Shown here piece by piece: positions 16,401 through 25,082 of a stretch of DNA of 64,000 bases. How positions within the stretch are numbered: the stretch's first letter is position 1; every line of letters starts with the position of its first letter. Position numbers and translations under genes: made by a program. The notes under the pieces were generated by a model. It made no database searches, had not been told where the DNA came from, and worked only from the letters and a program-made list of their open reading frames with translations. Location: positions 1-64,000 of the forward strand of contig NZ_JFJY01000008.1 of the NCBI RefSeq assembly GCF_002115785.1. Direction: 5' to 3'. This DNA is from Thalassospira sp. MCCC 1A03138. GTDB taxonomy: Bacteria; Pseudomonadota; Alphaproteobacteria; Rhodospirillales; Thalassospiraceae.

Positions 16401-16967
16401 ATGAAAATCAACGGCAACGAAATCCGTCCGGGTAACCTTATCGAACATAAAGGTGCCCTGTGGCGTGCGGTAAAATGCCAGGCTGTGAAGCCGGGTAAAG
16501 GCGGTGCGTTTAACCAGGTTGAACTCAAAGACATTCGTACCGGCACCAAGCTGAACGAACGTTTCCGGGCTTCGGAAACTGTCGAACGTGTTCGTCTGGA
16601 ACAGAATGAATATACCTATCTGTTTGCCGATGGTGACATGATCACCTTCATGGACAGCGAAACTTTCGAACAGATCACAGTCAATGCAGAACTCGTCGGC
16701 GAACCGGCAGTATTCCTTCAGGATGGCATGGTTGTTACCATCGAATCCTTCGAAGGCGAACCGCTTGCCGTGACCCTGCCCGAACATGTTGTCTGCCAGA
16801 TCGTCGAAGCCGACGCGGTTGTCAAAGGGCAGACCCAGTCTTCTTCCTTCAAGCCGGCCGTTCTTGATAATGGCGTTCGCATTCTCGTTCCGCCGCATAT
16901 TGAATCGGGTACGCGCGTTGTCGTGAACACGACCGAATGCACCTATCTCGAGCGCGCCAAAGACTAA
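16401..16967 (+). CDS. efp: Elongation factor P
   Basis: A 188-residue elongation factor P, which enters the ribosomal E site to relieve stalling on polyproline. The KOW-like domain I holds the loop KPGKGGAF with the Lys that is modified in many bacteria (near residue 34), followed by two OB-fold domains ending [17 protein letters not shown] Lys at this position suggests the EpmA-type or unmodified class rather than the Arg/EarP class. The neighbouring OmpA-like and MotA/B-like genes include one extremely proline-rich protein, a class of substrate that needs EF-P. suhB follows 55 bases later. Confidence 0.96.
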   Translation: MKINGNEIRPGNLIEHKGALWRAVKCQAVKPGKGGAFNQVELKDIRTGTKLNERFRASETVERVRLEQNEYTYLFADGDMITFMDSETFEQITVNAELVGEPAVFLQDGMVVTIESFEGEPLAVTLPEHVVCQIVEADAVVKGQTQSSSFKPAVLDNGVRILVPPHIESGTRVVVNTTECTYLERAKD

Positions 16968-17021
16968 GGACATTCGTCCCTAGGCCTTCCTTTTTTACTT
17001 TCAAACACCGGGAGATGAGCC

Positions 17022-17831
17022 GTGCGTGGCGCCGCCCGTCGTTCAGCAAATATCAATGTCATGTTCAAGGCCGTCGAAAAGGCGGCCTATGGACTTAAAC
17101 GCGACTTCGGTGAAGTCGAAAACCTTCAGGTATCGATGAAGGGCCCGGCAGATTTCGTATCTGCGGCCGATCATCGCGCCGAAAAACGCCTGCGCGAAGA
17201 ACTTGAACGTTCCCGTCCGGGCTATGGTTTCCTTATGGAAGAAGGCGGCGAAATCAAGGGCTCCGATCCGGAGCACCGCTGGATCATCGATCCGCTTGAT
17301 GGCACCACCAACTTCCTGCACGGCATTCCGCATTTTGCGATTTCCGTGGCCCTGCAAAAGGGTGACGAAATCATCGCTGGCATCATTTACGATGTCGCCA
17401 AGGATGAATTCTTCTGGGCCGAAAAAGGCGTTGGTGCCTATCTTGATAACCGTCGCCTGCGTGTTTCGGGCCGCCGTCGCCTGAATGAATGCGTTCTGGC
17501 ATGTGGCGTTCCGCATATCGGACATGGCGATCATGCCGCGTTTGAAAAGCAGCTGCATTCTGTCATGGATCGTTGTGCCGGTGTGCGCCGTATGGGTGCC
17601 GCATCGCTTGATCTGGCCTATGTTGCCGCCGGTCGCTTTGACGGTTACTGGGAATCTCATCTTAACGCGTGGGATATCGCTGCGGGCCTTCTGATGATCA
17701 CCGAAGCAGGCGGCTATGTCCGCGATGCCAAAGGTGGCACCAACATGCTTGGCACCGGCAGCGTCGTTGCAGCCAACGACTATATCCAGCCCGTGCTGGC
17801 CAAGACGCTTAAAAAAGTCGTTACCGAGTAA
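17022..17831 (+). CDS. suhB: Inositol-1-monophosphatase family protein SuhB
   Basis: A 269-residue inositol-monophosphatase superfamily enzyme of the alphaproteobacterial SuhB type. It carries the metal-binding signatures MEEGGE (Glu), WIIDPLDGTTNFLHG (DPxDGTxN, near residue 90) and the C-terminal HLNAWDIAAGLLMITEAGG. It can dephosphorylate myo-inositol-1-phosphate; in enterobacteria SuhB also binds RNA polymerase in antitermination. The start is GTG 17022, with GGGAG about 8 bases upstream; the family's N-terminus (SANINVMFKAVEKAAYGLKR) supports starting before the internal Met. It follows efp closely and is followed by a terminator. Confidence 0.94.
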   Translation: MRGAARRSANINVMFKAVEKAAYGLKRDFGEVENLQVSMKGPADFVSAADHRAEKRLREELERSRPGYGFLMEEGGEIKGSDPEHRWIIDPLDGTTNFLHGIPHFAISVALQKGDEIIAGIIYDVAKDEFFWAEKGVGAYLDNRRLRVSGRRRLNECVLACGVPHIGHGDHAAFEKQLHSVMDRCAGVRRMGAASLDLAYVAAGRFDGYWESHLNAWDIAAGLLMITEAGGYVRDAKGGTNMLGTGSVVAANDYIQPVLAKTLKKVVTE

Positions 17832-17857
17832 GTATCAGCTTTTATTACCGTTTTTTG

Positions 17858-17893
17858 AAAGGGCATCCCTGCTTTGGCACGGATGCCCTTTTT
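17858..17893 (+). terminator. Rho-independent terminator after suhB
   Basis: AAAGGGCATCC and GGATGCCCTTTTT form an 11-base stem around a 12-base loop, 27 bases after the suhB stop. Confidence 0.9.
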
Positions 17894-18092
17894 GCATTCA
17901 CATGCATGTGCCGGTCAAAGCGGTTGTTCATCATCAAGCTCTAAGCTATGGTACTTGCCGTCTGATCATGGATTTATGCCTATGAGCAGACCGGGGTGGC
18001 ACGCCAAACAAAACGATGTGCCAAAAGATCGACACAAAACTGTGCGTTATAAAAAAACGTGTTCAAACACAGGGTAACAAGGGGCCTGCGAT

Positions 18093-19355
18093 TTGATGAT
18101 GGGGTATTCCAAGATTTCGGTGCTGGCATTCATGGCCGCACTGGGCGGTAACGTGGTTGTCAGTGGCGGCGCATCCGCACAGCAATACACCCCCGTATCC
18201 GTTGACAGCAACGTACAGGTAAACTGGGATGTTGCCGACGGGTTTGGCGGACAACCGACCGTACCGAACTATCTTTCACCCTCGGTTCCGCGTGACCATA
18301 TTTCGATTGCCGGCAGCGACCTGATCTATCCTGAAACCCGCCCGCATTCAGAATTCCTTGCCGCCGACCGCTTTGCGCAGGATACCGGTGGAGCAACCTA
18401 TGGCGACGGATTTGAAACCATTGTCATCGACGGTTCGGGCAGCAACGACATCCCGACACAATCGCAGTTTTACGGCGTTCCCGGTGTCACCACCAGCCCG
18501 TCCTACGATGATGGCGCAAATCAGGTGATCGCCCTTAACCGGCCCCAACCCACCGCCGCACCACGCGCCAAACCGGCCAGCCCGGCCGCCGCACAGGCAG
18601 CCAGCGGCAGCGCACCGGTCCCGCTAGGCAAACCGACCCCGGCACCAAAACCGGCCCCCGCGCCAGTTGCGGAAATGGCCGAGGCCCCCAAGGCCGAACC
18701 GGCCCCGAAAGTCGAAACCAAACCGGCCGAGGTCGAACCACCAAAAGCCCCGCCGCTTCCGGCCGAGGAAACCAAACAGGCACCACCGCCGCCCGCACCT
18801 GAGCCGGTTGTACCGAACAAATCAAACGTCCCAGAGGCACCAAGCCCGGCACCTGATACCACAACCTCTCCGCAGGAAATGCTGGAACAGCGTTCAAGTA
18901 ATGAACCCTCCACGCCTCCTGCACCGGCACCCGCACCTGTTGCATCGGCGCCAAGCACACCTGCACCCGCACCGAAACCGGCTGCGGAAACCGCGGCTGT
19001 TCCGCCTGCGGCCAAGGACCCGGTTGCATCCGCACCATCTGGTGCCGGTGAATACAGCCTTGCCTTCGGTTCCGGCAGTTTCGAGCTGAACAACGCCGCC
19101 CGCACCCAACTTGACAGCATCGTCAAGAACATGGGCAGCGATGAAAACATGCGCATCCAGCTTCAGGCCTATGCCGAAGGTGATTCCAACAACGCCAGCA
19201 AGGCACGCCGTCTGTCGCTTTCGCGTGCGCTGCAGGTCCGTTCCTACCTGATCGACAAAGGTGTGCGGTCCACGCGCATCGATGTCCGTGCGCTGGGCGC
19301 CAATGTGCCGTCCGGTCCGGCTGATCGTGTCGATATCAAAACCGTTCAACGCTAG
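18093..19355 (+). CDS. Secreted Pro/Ala-rich OmpA-family protein
   Basis: A 420-residue exported protein. A signal peptide occupies residues 1-29 (hydrophobic core VLAFMAALGGNVVVSG, cleavage after ASA). Residues 30-140 are a soluble region with no recognised fold. Residues 145-310 are an unusually Pro/Ala/Lys-rich, presumably extended linker with repeats of PAPAP, PKPA and EAPKAEPAPK type, as in TonB-like periplasm-spanning proteins. Residues 320-420 form an OmpA-like peptidoglycan-binding domain (GSFELNNAARTQLDSI, RRLSLSRALQVRSYLIDKGV, RIDVRALG). It is the first gene of a three-gene set with a MotA/ExbB-like and a MotB/OmpA-like protein (13-base and 4-base gaps). Probably a structural part of an envelope complex; exact role unknown. 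Confidence 0.85.
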   Translation: MMMGYSKISVLAFMAALGGNVVVSGGASAQQYTPVSVDSNVQVNWDVADGFGGQPTVPNYLSPSVPRDHISIAGSDLIYPETRPHSEFLAADRFAQDTGGATYGDGFETIVIDGSGSNDIPTQSQFYGVPGVTTSPSYDDGANQVIALNRPQPTAAPRAKPASPAAAQAASGSAPVPLGKPTPAPKPAPAPVAEMAEAPKAEPAPKVETKPAEVEPPKAPPLPAEETKQAPPPPAPEPVVPNKSNVPEAPSPAPDTTTSPQEMLEQRSSNEPSTPPAPAPAPVASAPSTPAPAPKPAAETAAVPPAAKDPVASAPSGAGEYSLAFGSGSFELNNAARTQLDSIVKNMGSDENMRIQLQAYAEGDSNNASKARRLSLSRALQVRSYLIDKGVRSTRIDVRALGANVPSGPADRVDIKTVQR

Positions 19356-19367
19356 GATTGATCCGTC

Positions 19368-20552
19368 ATGAGCAATAATTCGGCCAACGGCATGGCAACC
19401 CTTCCTGTCGTGACCAAACCGGGAAGCTACCTGACGCGGATGGGGATTTTCATCGCTATCATCGCCGCCGTCGGTGCCTTGCTGTTTCCGGCACTTTCCG
19501 ATGCGTTCATGGCCAACGCCGTTCTGAACGGTTTGATCCTTGGCGTGTTTGTTGTCGGTGTGATCTATACGTTCCGCATGGTTGCTGGCCTGTCGGCCGA
19601 AGTCACCTGGATCGAAGATTTCCGTCGCAACCGTCCGGGCCTGACGTCGCAGGTCCCGCCGAAACTGTTGCTGCCGATGGCCCGCATGATGGCCGAACAG
19701 CGCCGCGACCGTCCGCAACTTTCGACCATGGCGACCCGCACCATTCTGGACTCGATCCGCTCGCGTCTGGATGAAAGCCGCGAACTGTCGCGCTATGTGG
19801 TTGGCCTTCTCGTGTTCCTTGGCCTGCTTGGCACCTTCTGGGGCCTGCTTCAGACCGTCAACTCGGTTGCCAATGTCATCGGTGACGTCAATGTTGGTTC
19901 GGGCCAGAATATCGATCTGTGGTTCAACGAACTGAAACAGGGCCTTGCCGAGCCGCTTGGCGGCATGGGAACGGCGTTTTCGTCCTCGCTCTTCGGTCTT
20001 GCCGGATCGCTGGCCCTTGGCCTGATCGACATGCAGGCCGGTCAGGCTCAGAACCGCTTCTTTAACGAACTTGAAGAATGGCTTTCGGGCTTCACCCGCC
20101 TGTCTTCGGGCGGTCCGGTTTCGGATGGGGAACAGTCAGTTCCGGCCTATCTTTCTGCCCTGATCGAACAGATGGCGGATAATATGGAAGGGTTGCAAAA
20201 CTCGATCCAGCGCTCCGAAAGCTCGCAGATCAAATCGCATAACACCCTGATCGATCTGGCCGACAAACTCTCGACCCTGACCGATCAGATGAAGGCCGAA
20301 CAGCAGCTTATGGTCAAGCTGGCGGAAAACCAGATGCATCTGAAACCCGTGCTTGATCAGCTTTCCGATTCGATGAAAGTCGGAAGCTTCGGCATTGATG
20401 ACAATACCCGCGCCCATATCCGGTCCCTCGATAACACCCTTGCCCGCGTTGGCGAAGAACTGACCATGGGCCGTCAGCAATCGACCCAGGAAATCAGAAG
20501 CGAGATCAAGCTTCTGGCCCGTACCATCGCCGCGATCGCCGAGGAGGGTTGA
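19368..20552 (+). CDS. MotA/TolQ/ExbB-family proton-channel protein
   Basis: A 394-residue inner-membrane protein of the MotA/ExbB superfamily. Hydrophobic helices lie at about 25-45 and 50-70. A cytoplasmic loop of about 70 residues follows, then the two conserved channel helices at about 145-163 (GLLVFLGLLGTFWGLLQTV) and 198-220 (GMGTAFSSSLFGLAGSLALG). The TFWGL and TAFSSSLFG motifs are those of ion-conducting subunits. The C-terminal 170 residues form a long cytoplasmic helical/coiled-coil tail, longer than in ExbB or TolQ. The next gene, 4 bases on, encodes the matching single-helix OmpA partner. The pair should convert ion flow into force on the envelope; it is not a flagellar stator by context. 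Confidence 0.88.
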   Translation: MSNNSANGMATLPVVTKPGSYLTRMGIFIAIIAAVGALLFPALSDAFMANAVLNGLILGVFVVGVIYTFRMVAGLSAEVTWIEDFRRNRPGLTSQVPPKLLLPMARMMAEQRRDRPQLSTMATRTILDSIRSRLDESRELSRYVVGLLVFLGLLGTFWGLLQTVNSVANVIGDVNVGSGQNIDLWFNELKQGLAEPLGGMGTAFSSSLFGLAGSLALGLIDMQAGQAQNRFFNELEEWLSGFTRLSSGGPVSDGEQSVPAYLSALIEQMADNMEGLQNSIQRSESSQIKSHNTLIDLADKLSTLTDQMKAEQQLMVKLAENQMHLKPVLDQLSDSMKVGSFGIDDNTRAHIRSLDNTLARVGEELTMGRQQSTQEIRSEIKLLARTIAAIAEEG

Positions 20553-20556
20553 TCGC

Positions 20557-21720
20557 ATGACCGGGTTGTCACGCCGCCGAAATCGCGACGTCAACACCTG
20601 GCCTGGCTTTGTTGATGCCTTGGCCACCCTGTTGATGGTGATCATTTTCCTGCTGATGATTTTCGTCGTCGCGCAGGTCTATCTGGGCGCGGCCCTTTCG
20701 GGGCGTGATCAGGCGCTTAGCGACCTGACCGCACAGGTGAACGAGCTGACCAATCTCTTGTCGCTCGAACGCACCAACAATCAGCGCATGGAACTCGAAC
20801 TGACACAGCTCACGACCGAGCTTTCCAATACCAGTGACCAGCGCGACGATTTGCGTGACCGCGCTGCCGCCCTCGCAAGCCAGCTTTCCGCCGCCGAATT
20901 GTCCGCTGACGAGATGGAAAAGAAACTTCTCGCAGCGCTTGCCAATCTTGAGGAAAAAGAGGCCGAGCTTAGCACCGCACGCGAAAAAGCCGACGAACAG
21001 ATGGCCGATCAGGAAAGCCGCATCGCAGAACTTTCCGCACTGCTGGCCTCGCGCGCAGCCGAACTTGAAGACGAGAAAAAGCTCAGCACCGAGGCACAGG
21101 CTCAGGTCGCCGCCCTCAATCAGCAAATGCTGGCCCTGCGCCAGCAGCTTCAGAAAATCGAAGCAGCCCTCGAAGTCTCCGAACGCGAAAACGAAGACAA
21201 ACAGGCCCAGATCGTCAATCTTGGACAACGCCTGAATGCCGCCCTTGCCACCAAGGTTGCCGAATTGCAGCGCTATCGTTCGGAATTCTTTGGCCGCCTG
21301 CGCGAAGTTCTGGGCGACCGTCAGGATATCCGCGTGGTTGGCGACCGCTTTGTCTTCCAGTCCGAAGTCCTGTTCACATCCGGCTCCGCCGATCTTGGCG
21401 AAGACGGTCAGGAACAGCTGGCAAAGCTTGGCGATACGCTGAAAACCATTTCGGCCGAAATCCCCGACGATATTGACTGGGTCATGCGTGTTGATGGCCA
21501 CACGGATAAAGTTCCGATCCGTAACCTGAAATTCGCATCGAACTGGGAACTGTCGGCGGCACGTGCCATTTCGGTGGTCAAATTCCTGATCGAACGCGGC
21601 GTTCCGCCAAACCGGCTGGTTGCTGCGGGCTTTGGCGAATACCAGCCGCTTGATAACCGCGACGACGAAATCGCCTATCGCCGCAACCGTCGTATCGAAT
21701 TCAAGATTACCGAACGGTAA
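20557..21720 (+). CDS. MotB-like protein: membrane anchor, coiled coil, OmpA domain
   Basis: A 387-residue partner of the MotA/ExbB-like protein. A single membrane helix near 17-42 begins with WPGFVDALATLLMVIIF, in which Asp 20 sits where MotB carries its ion-binding Asp. Residues 45-225 are a long, heptad-rich periplasmic coiled coil. The C-terminus, about 245-387, is an OmpA-like peptidoglycan-binding domain (VLFTSGSADLGEDGQEQL, VDGHTDKVPI, NWELSAARAISVVKFL, YRRNRRIEFKI). The coiled coil is much longer than in flagellar MotB and suits reaching peptidoglycan at a distance. The gene lies 4 bases after its channel partner, consistent with translational coupling. Confidence 0.9.
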   Translation: MTGLSRRRNRDVNTWPGFVDALATLLMVIIFLLMIFVVAQVYLGAALSGRDQALSDLTAQVNELTNLLSLERTNNQRMELELTQLTTELSNTSDQRDDLRDRAAALASQLSAAELSADEMEKKLLAALANLEEKEAELSTAREKADEQMADQESRIAELSALLASRAAELEDEKKLSTEAQAQVAALNQQMLALRQQLQKIEAALEVSERENEDKQAQIVNLGQRLNAALATKVAELQRYRSEFFGRLREVLGDRQDIRVVGDRFVFQSEVLFTSGSADLGEDGQEQLAKLGDTLKTISAEIPDDIDWVMRVDGHTDKVPIRNLKFASNWELSAARAISVVKFLIERGVPPNRLVAAGFGEYQPLDNRDDEIAYRRNRRIEFKITER

Positions 21721-21741
21721 GACCGGCATCATAAAGATCAC

Positions 21742-21775
21742 CAACGGCACCCCTAGTGGGTGCCGTTGTCATTTC
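21742..21775 (+). terminator. Terminator after the OmpA/MotA/MotB-like genes
   Basis: CAACGGCACCC-CTAG-TGGGTGCCGTTG is a strong stem 21 bases after the stop, followed by only a weak T-rich tail (TCATTT). Confidence 0.72.
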
Positions 21776-21871
21776 TGGCGCATTTCACTGGATCGGGAAA
21801 AATTCGGAACCAAGAACCACACCGGCACGTTGGTGGCTTTAGGGAGCCTTTCAATAAAAAGGAGGCCACAA

Positions 21872-22447
21872 ATGTCCATCCTCAGGACCCGAAACGAAAC
21901 CGTTGGTGTTTTTGATGACCTTCCCGCCCTGCAAAAAACCGCAGAGGATCTGGAAGAAGCCGGTTTCAAACATTCCGATCTAAGCCTGCTTGCGACCGAA
22001 CGCACCATCGAAGACAAACTGGGCCATATCTATCGCAAGGTCGAAGATATCGATAACGATCCCGACATGCCCCCGCTCGCCTATACCGCGCCCACCCCGA
22101 TTGGCAATGCCGAGGGCGTGCTGGTGGGCGCCCCCATGTATGCCGCTGCCTTTGGCGCTGCTGGCGTCATGATTGCCGCAGGCGGTCCGATTGCCCTGAC
22201 CATCGCGGCCATTGTCGGTGCGGGCGGCGTTGGTGCCGCGGCGGGCGGTGTGGTCGCGGCCATGATCGGCAAACGATATTCCGGCGAATTGCAGGATGAA
22301 CTGGATCATGGTGGTTTATTGCTTTGGGTACAGACACCCGACGAAACAAAGGAAAACCGCGCCAAAGACATCCTTGCCCGACATCAGGCCAAACTGATCG
22401 GCACCCACGAGGTGGCAAACCCGCACACCAAACGCGACATGCTTTGA
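21872..22447 (+). CDS. Hypothetical protein with glycine-rich hydrophobic core
   Basis: A 191-residue protein of unknown function. The N-terminal 60 residues (ETVGVFDDLPALQKTAEDLEEAGF) resemble the small alpha/beta domain of general-stress 17M/YflT-type proteins. The middle (about 85-130) is a glycine/alanine-rich hydrophobic segment (MIAAGGPIALTIAAIVGAGG, then AAAGGVVAAMIGKR) that could be a glycine-zipper membrane insertion. The C-terminus returns to a soluble alpha/beta pattern. A perfect AAGGAGG lies 7 bases before ATG 21872, and terminators flank the gene, so it is a single-gene unit, perhaps well translated. A stress role is only a guess. Confidence 0.8.
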   Translation: MSILRTRNETVGVFDDLPALQKTAEDLEEAGFKHSDLSLLATERTIEDKLGHIYRKVEDIDNDPDMPPLAYTAPTPIGNAEGVLVGAPMYAAAFGAAGVMIAAGGPIALTIAAIVGAGGVGAAAGGVVAAMIGKRYSGELQDELDHGGLLLWVQTPDETKENRAKDILARHQAKLIGTHEVANPHTKRDML

Positions 22448-22494
22448 TCACTATCCCTGCCGCTATTGTCACCTGCCCTGAATAACCTTCTACC

Positions 22495-22533
22495 AAAGAA
22501 GCCCCCGGCAAATGCCTGAGGGGCTTCTTTTTT
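22495..22533 (+). terminator. Rho-independent terminator
   Basis: AAAGAAGCCCC and GGGGCTTCTTTTTT form an 11-base stem around a 14-base loop, 48 bases after the stop of the glycine-rich hypothetical gene. Confidence 0.88.
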
Positions 22534-22620
22534 CTGGTCTGTATCGCGCCATGCCACTAAATTCACTGCGCTGCCACCGCATTTCCCATCCATCCGTTTT
22601 ACCTGTTTGACGGAGCCACC

Positions 22621-23805
22621 ATGCTGCGCGATATCTCGCCCCAAAATCTGTTCATGGGTATTCTTGCCGCCTTCGTCGGATCGGCAAGTTCCTTTGCCGT
22701 CGTCCTTCAGGGGCTTGGTGCCGTCGGTGCAACGCCCGATCAGGCGGCATCGGGCCTGATGGCGCTATCGGTCGCCATGGGGCTGTGCTCGATCTATCTG
22801 TCGCTACGCACCCGCATGCCGATCAGCATCGCATGGTCCACCCCCGGTGCGGCCTTGCTGGCAACATCCGGCGCGATTGACGGCGGTTTTGCCGTGGCCG
22901 TCGGGGCATTTATTGTTTGCGCGATCCTGATCATCATCTGCGGCATCTGGAAGCCGTTGGGCCGTGCGGTTGCCGCCATCCCCGCCCCGCTTGCCAATGC
23001 CATGCTGGCCGGTGTGTTGCTGGGCCTGTGTCTGGCACCGATCAAGGCGGTTGCCTTCAATCCGCTTCTTGGCCTGCCGATTGTCATTGCCTGGCTGGTG
23101 GTCGGGCGGATCAACCGCCTGTTTGCCGTGCCTGCGGCCTTGCTGGCCTTTATCATTGTCATGGTCGTCGGCGTCGAATTTCCCGAAAACACGCTTGGCA
23201 GCCTTGGCGGTGCCATTGTGCCGCCGGTCGAATTCGTCATGCCGGAATTCACATTGGCCGGTCTGGTCGGCATTGCCCTGCCGCTGTTTATCGTCACCAT
23301 GGCATCGCAAAACATTCCCGGCACGGCCGTCCTGCGCGCCAATAATTACGACACCCCGCCCGGCCCGCTTTTTGCAACCACCGGCTTTTTCTCGTTACTT
23401 GCCGCCCCCTTTGGCGGGCATGCCGTCAACCTTGCTGCCATCATTGCCGCCCTGTGCGCGGGCGAAGACGCCCATCCCGATCCGAAAAAACGGTATTGGG
23501 CCGCGGCCTTTGGCGGGGTGTTTTACATCCTGTTCGGCTTGCTGGCCGGGCTTGTCACTGCCTTTGTCAGTCTCGCCCCCTCAATCCTGATCGAAGCGGT
23601 CGCAGGCCTTGCCCTGATCGGGGCGTTTTCCGGATCGGTGGTTGCCGCCTTCAAGGATGAAGACGCCCGCGAAGCCGCCGCCGTAACCTTCCTTGTCACC
23701 GCCGCCGGTCTATCCTTTTTCGGGGTTGCCGGGGCGTTCTGGGGATTGCTGGCCGGTGGGCTGATCCATTTCCTGACCCATCTGCGCAAAGATAAAGCCA
23801 GCTAA
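22621..23805 (+). CDS. benE: BenE-family benzoate/H+ symporter
   Basis: A 394-residue polytopic inner-membrane protein of the BenE family with about 12 hydrophobic helices. Recognisable motifs are SIAWSTPGAALLATSGAIDGG near the N-terminus, IPAPLANAMLAGVLLGL, and the conserved TMASQNIPGTAVLRANNY / APFGGHAVNLAAI stretch in the second half. The family is described as benzoate:proton symport, but no benzoate-degradation genes are nearby, so the actual substrate is uncertain. GGAG lies 5 bases before the ATG. It is flanked by terminators and appears monocistronic. Confidence 0.92.
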   Translation: MLRDISPQNLFMGILAAFVGSASSFAVVLQGLGAVGATPDQAASGLMALSVAMGLCSIYLSLRTRMPISIAWSTPGAALLATSGAIDGGFAVAVGAFIVCAILIIICGIWKPLGRAVAAIPAPLANAMLAGVLLGLCLAPIKAVAFNPLLGLPIVIAWLVVGRINRLFAVPAALLAFIIVMVVGVEFPENTLGSLGGAIVPPVEFVMPEFTLAGLVGIALPLFIVTMASQNIPGTAVLRANNYDTPPGPLFATTGFFSLLAAPFGGHAVNLAAIIAALCAGEDAHPDPKKRYWAAAFGGVFYILFGLLAGLVTAFVSLAPSILIEAVAGLALIGAFSGSVVAAFKDEDAREAAAVTFLVTAAGLSFFGVAGAFWGLLAGGLIHFLTHLRKDKAS

Positions 23806-23806
23806 A

Positions 23807-23843
23807 ACAAAAGGCCCTGCTGATTATCAGCAGGGCCTTTTTT
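23807..23843. terminator. Bidirectional terminator
   Basis: AAAAGGCCCTGCTGA-TTA-TCAGCAGGGCCTTTTTT is a nearly perfect 15-base stem between the convergent benE and VOC-protein genes. Confidence 0.92.
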
Positions 23844-23860
23844 AGTGGCGCAGTCAAAAA

Positions 23861-24301
23861 TCATTCCGGCTGCGGGATTGTCAGGTTGCCGTTGGCATCG
23901 AGTTCCCAGAACGGGTTATACGCCACTTCCCAGGCATGCCCGTCCGGATCGCGGAAGTATCCCGAATACCCGCCCCAGAAGACCTTTTCCGCCGGTTTCT
24001 GAATGACGGCACCGGCTTTTTTCGCCTCTGCCATCACCGCATCGACCTCGGCCTCGTCGCGCGTGTTATAGGCAATCGTCAGACCGGCAAAACGGGCACC
24101 GGTATCATCCTCAAACTGCCCGTCCTTGATCAGGTCGTCCCGGCCAAACAGGCCAAGCGCAAGTCCGTTGGACAGCTGATAGAAAACCACCTGTCCCTCG
24201 ACCATCTGGGTGACTTTCCAGCCAAGCCCGTCTTCGTAAAACCGCCGCGACCGGTCAAGGTCCGCAACACCAAGTGTAATCAGCGATACACGTTGATCCA
24301 T
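23861..24301 (-). CDS. VOC (glyoxalase/bleomycin-resistance) family protein
   Basis: A 146-residue vicinal-oxygen-chelate fold protein built of two beta-alpha-beta-beta-beta modules. The N-terminal module is VSLITLGVADLDRSRRFYEDGLGW and the C-terminal one has GYSGYFRDPDGHAWEVAYNPFW, the family's DPDGH...E metal-site pattern. Members include glyoxalases, dioxygenases and resistance proteins, so the reaction cannot be named. ATG 24301 is preferred, with GGGAGGG seven bases upstream; a longer frame to 24391 lacks a ribosome site. It is a lone gene, convergent with benE. Confidence 0.9.
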   Translation of the reverse strand: MDQRVSLITLGVADLDRSRRFYEDGLGWKVTQMVEGQVVFYQLSNGLALGLFGRDDLIKDGQFEDDTGARFAGLTIAYNTRDEAEVDAVMAEAKKAGAVIQKPAEKVFWGGYSGYFRDPDGHAWEVAYNPFWELDANGNLTIPQPE

Positions 24302-24323
24302 TAAACCCTCCCCACAGAAAATG

Positions 24324-25082
24324 CTAATGTTGGCGCAAGTTTGATATATATTCCTCTTCTGGAAAATCACCCGATCGCCGGTAGACAGCAAAATCTAGAG
24401 AATTAATTTTGGGTTTCCGAAAAAAGAACGAATTTTTTAGCCGGTTACCTTTTTGCGATAGCTCCTCTACAAGCAAGTATGAGTAAGCTGCACAACTAAT
24501 TACAGCTATTTCCATCTGCTGAACAAAATCTACGTGCCGGGTGTCCGTATAGCCGGATTGCAAATGTCTGCCTAAAAAACGATACGCCGAATCTTCATGG
24601 TCGTTGGATTGGTTGCTAATCCACCCGTCAATCAGGTTGTTATAGTTCTCTAGCGTGGCTTCCAATACCTTGAAAGCTCTAACAATCGCATAGAAATATA
24701 AAAGCATACTTCCTGATGCGTCCAAATCCTTATGAAGGATCGCGGATAATTCTTCGATTGGCGGAGAAATACGCGGAAGATTAATATATTCAAGCTCTAT
24801 ATGAATTTGATCCACATCACCATTTATTTCACTTCTTTCTAAGAGTTCATCAAGTTTTTCGTTTTCTCTGCTTATAAAAGATTGAATTTTATTCAGATGC
24901 TGAACTTTTAATTGGAGAACGGAATCGCATACGGCTGCCGAAGCGGCGAGAGCGCCATTTATCGCCCTTACTTGCCGACGCCTATAAGCTAAATCCTCTT
25001 TTACAAGTAAGAACAGTTGTGTGCTAGCCGCGCCAATAACTGCCCCAAGAACCGAACTGGCCGTTACTATGTTTGGCTCCAT
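24324..25082 (-). CDS. Orphan AT-rich hypothetical protein, one membrane helix
   Basis: A 252-residue protein with no recognised family. One hydrophobic helix near residues 5-24 (TASSVLGAVIGAASTQLFLL) is followed by basic YRRRQVR, so it is probably anchored with the bulk in the cytoplasm. The remainder is mostly helical, with a coiled-coil-like stretch at about 60-95. ATG 25082 is chosen because GAGGGGG lies 4-10 bases upstream. Codon use is strikingly AT-rich (many AAT, ATA, TTA, TCT codons) compared with every neighbour, a sign of horizontal acquisition. The architecture (short N-terminal helix plus helical body) is seen in some phage-defence and island proteins, but no partner gene is present. 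Confidence 0.72.
   Translation of the reverse strand: MEPNIVTASSVLGAVIGAASTQLFLLVKEDLAYRRRQVRAINGALAASAAVCDSVLQLKVQHLNKIQSFISRENEKLDELLERSEINGDVDQIHIELEYINLPRISPPIEELSAILHKDLDASGSMLLYFYAIVRAFKVLEATLENYNNLIDGWISNQSNDHEDSAYRFLGRHLQSGYTDTRHVDFVQQMEIAVISCAAYSYLLVEELSQKGNRLKNSFFFRKPKINSLDFAVYRRSGDFPEEEYISNLRQH

Noticed and set aside
18093..21720. Zorya anti-phage system
   Set aside because: Channel and OmpA-type partners resemble ZorA/ZorB in outline, but there is no ZorC, ZorD or ZorE and the flanks are housekeeping genes.
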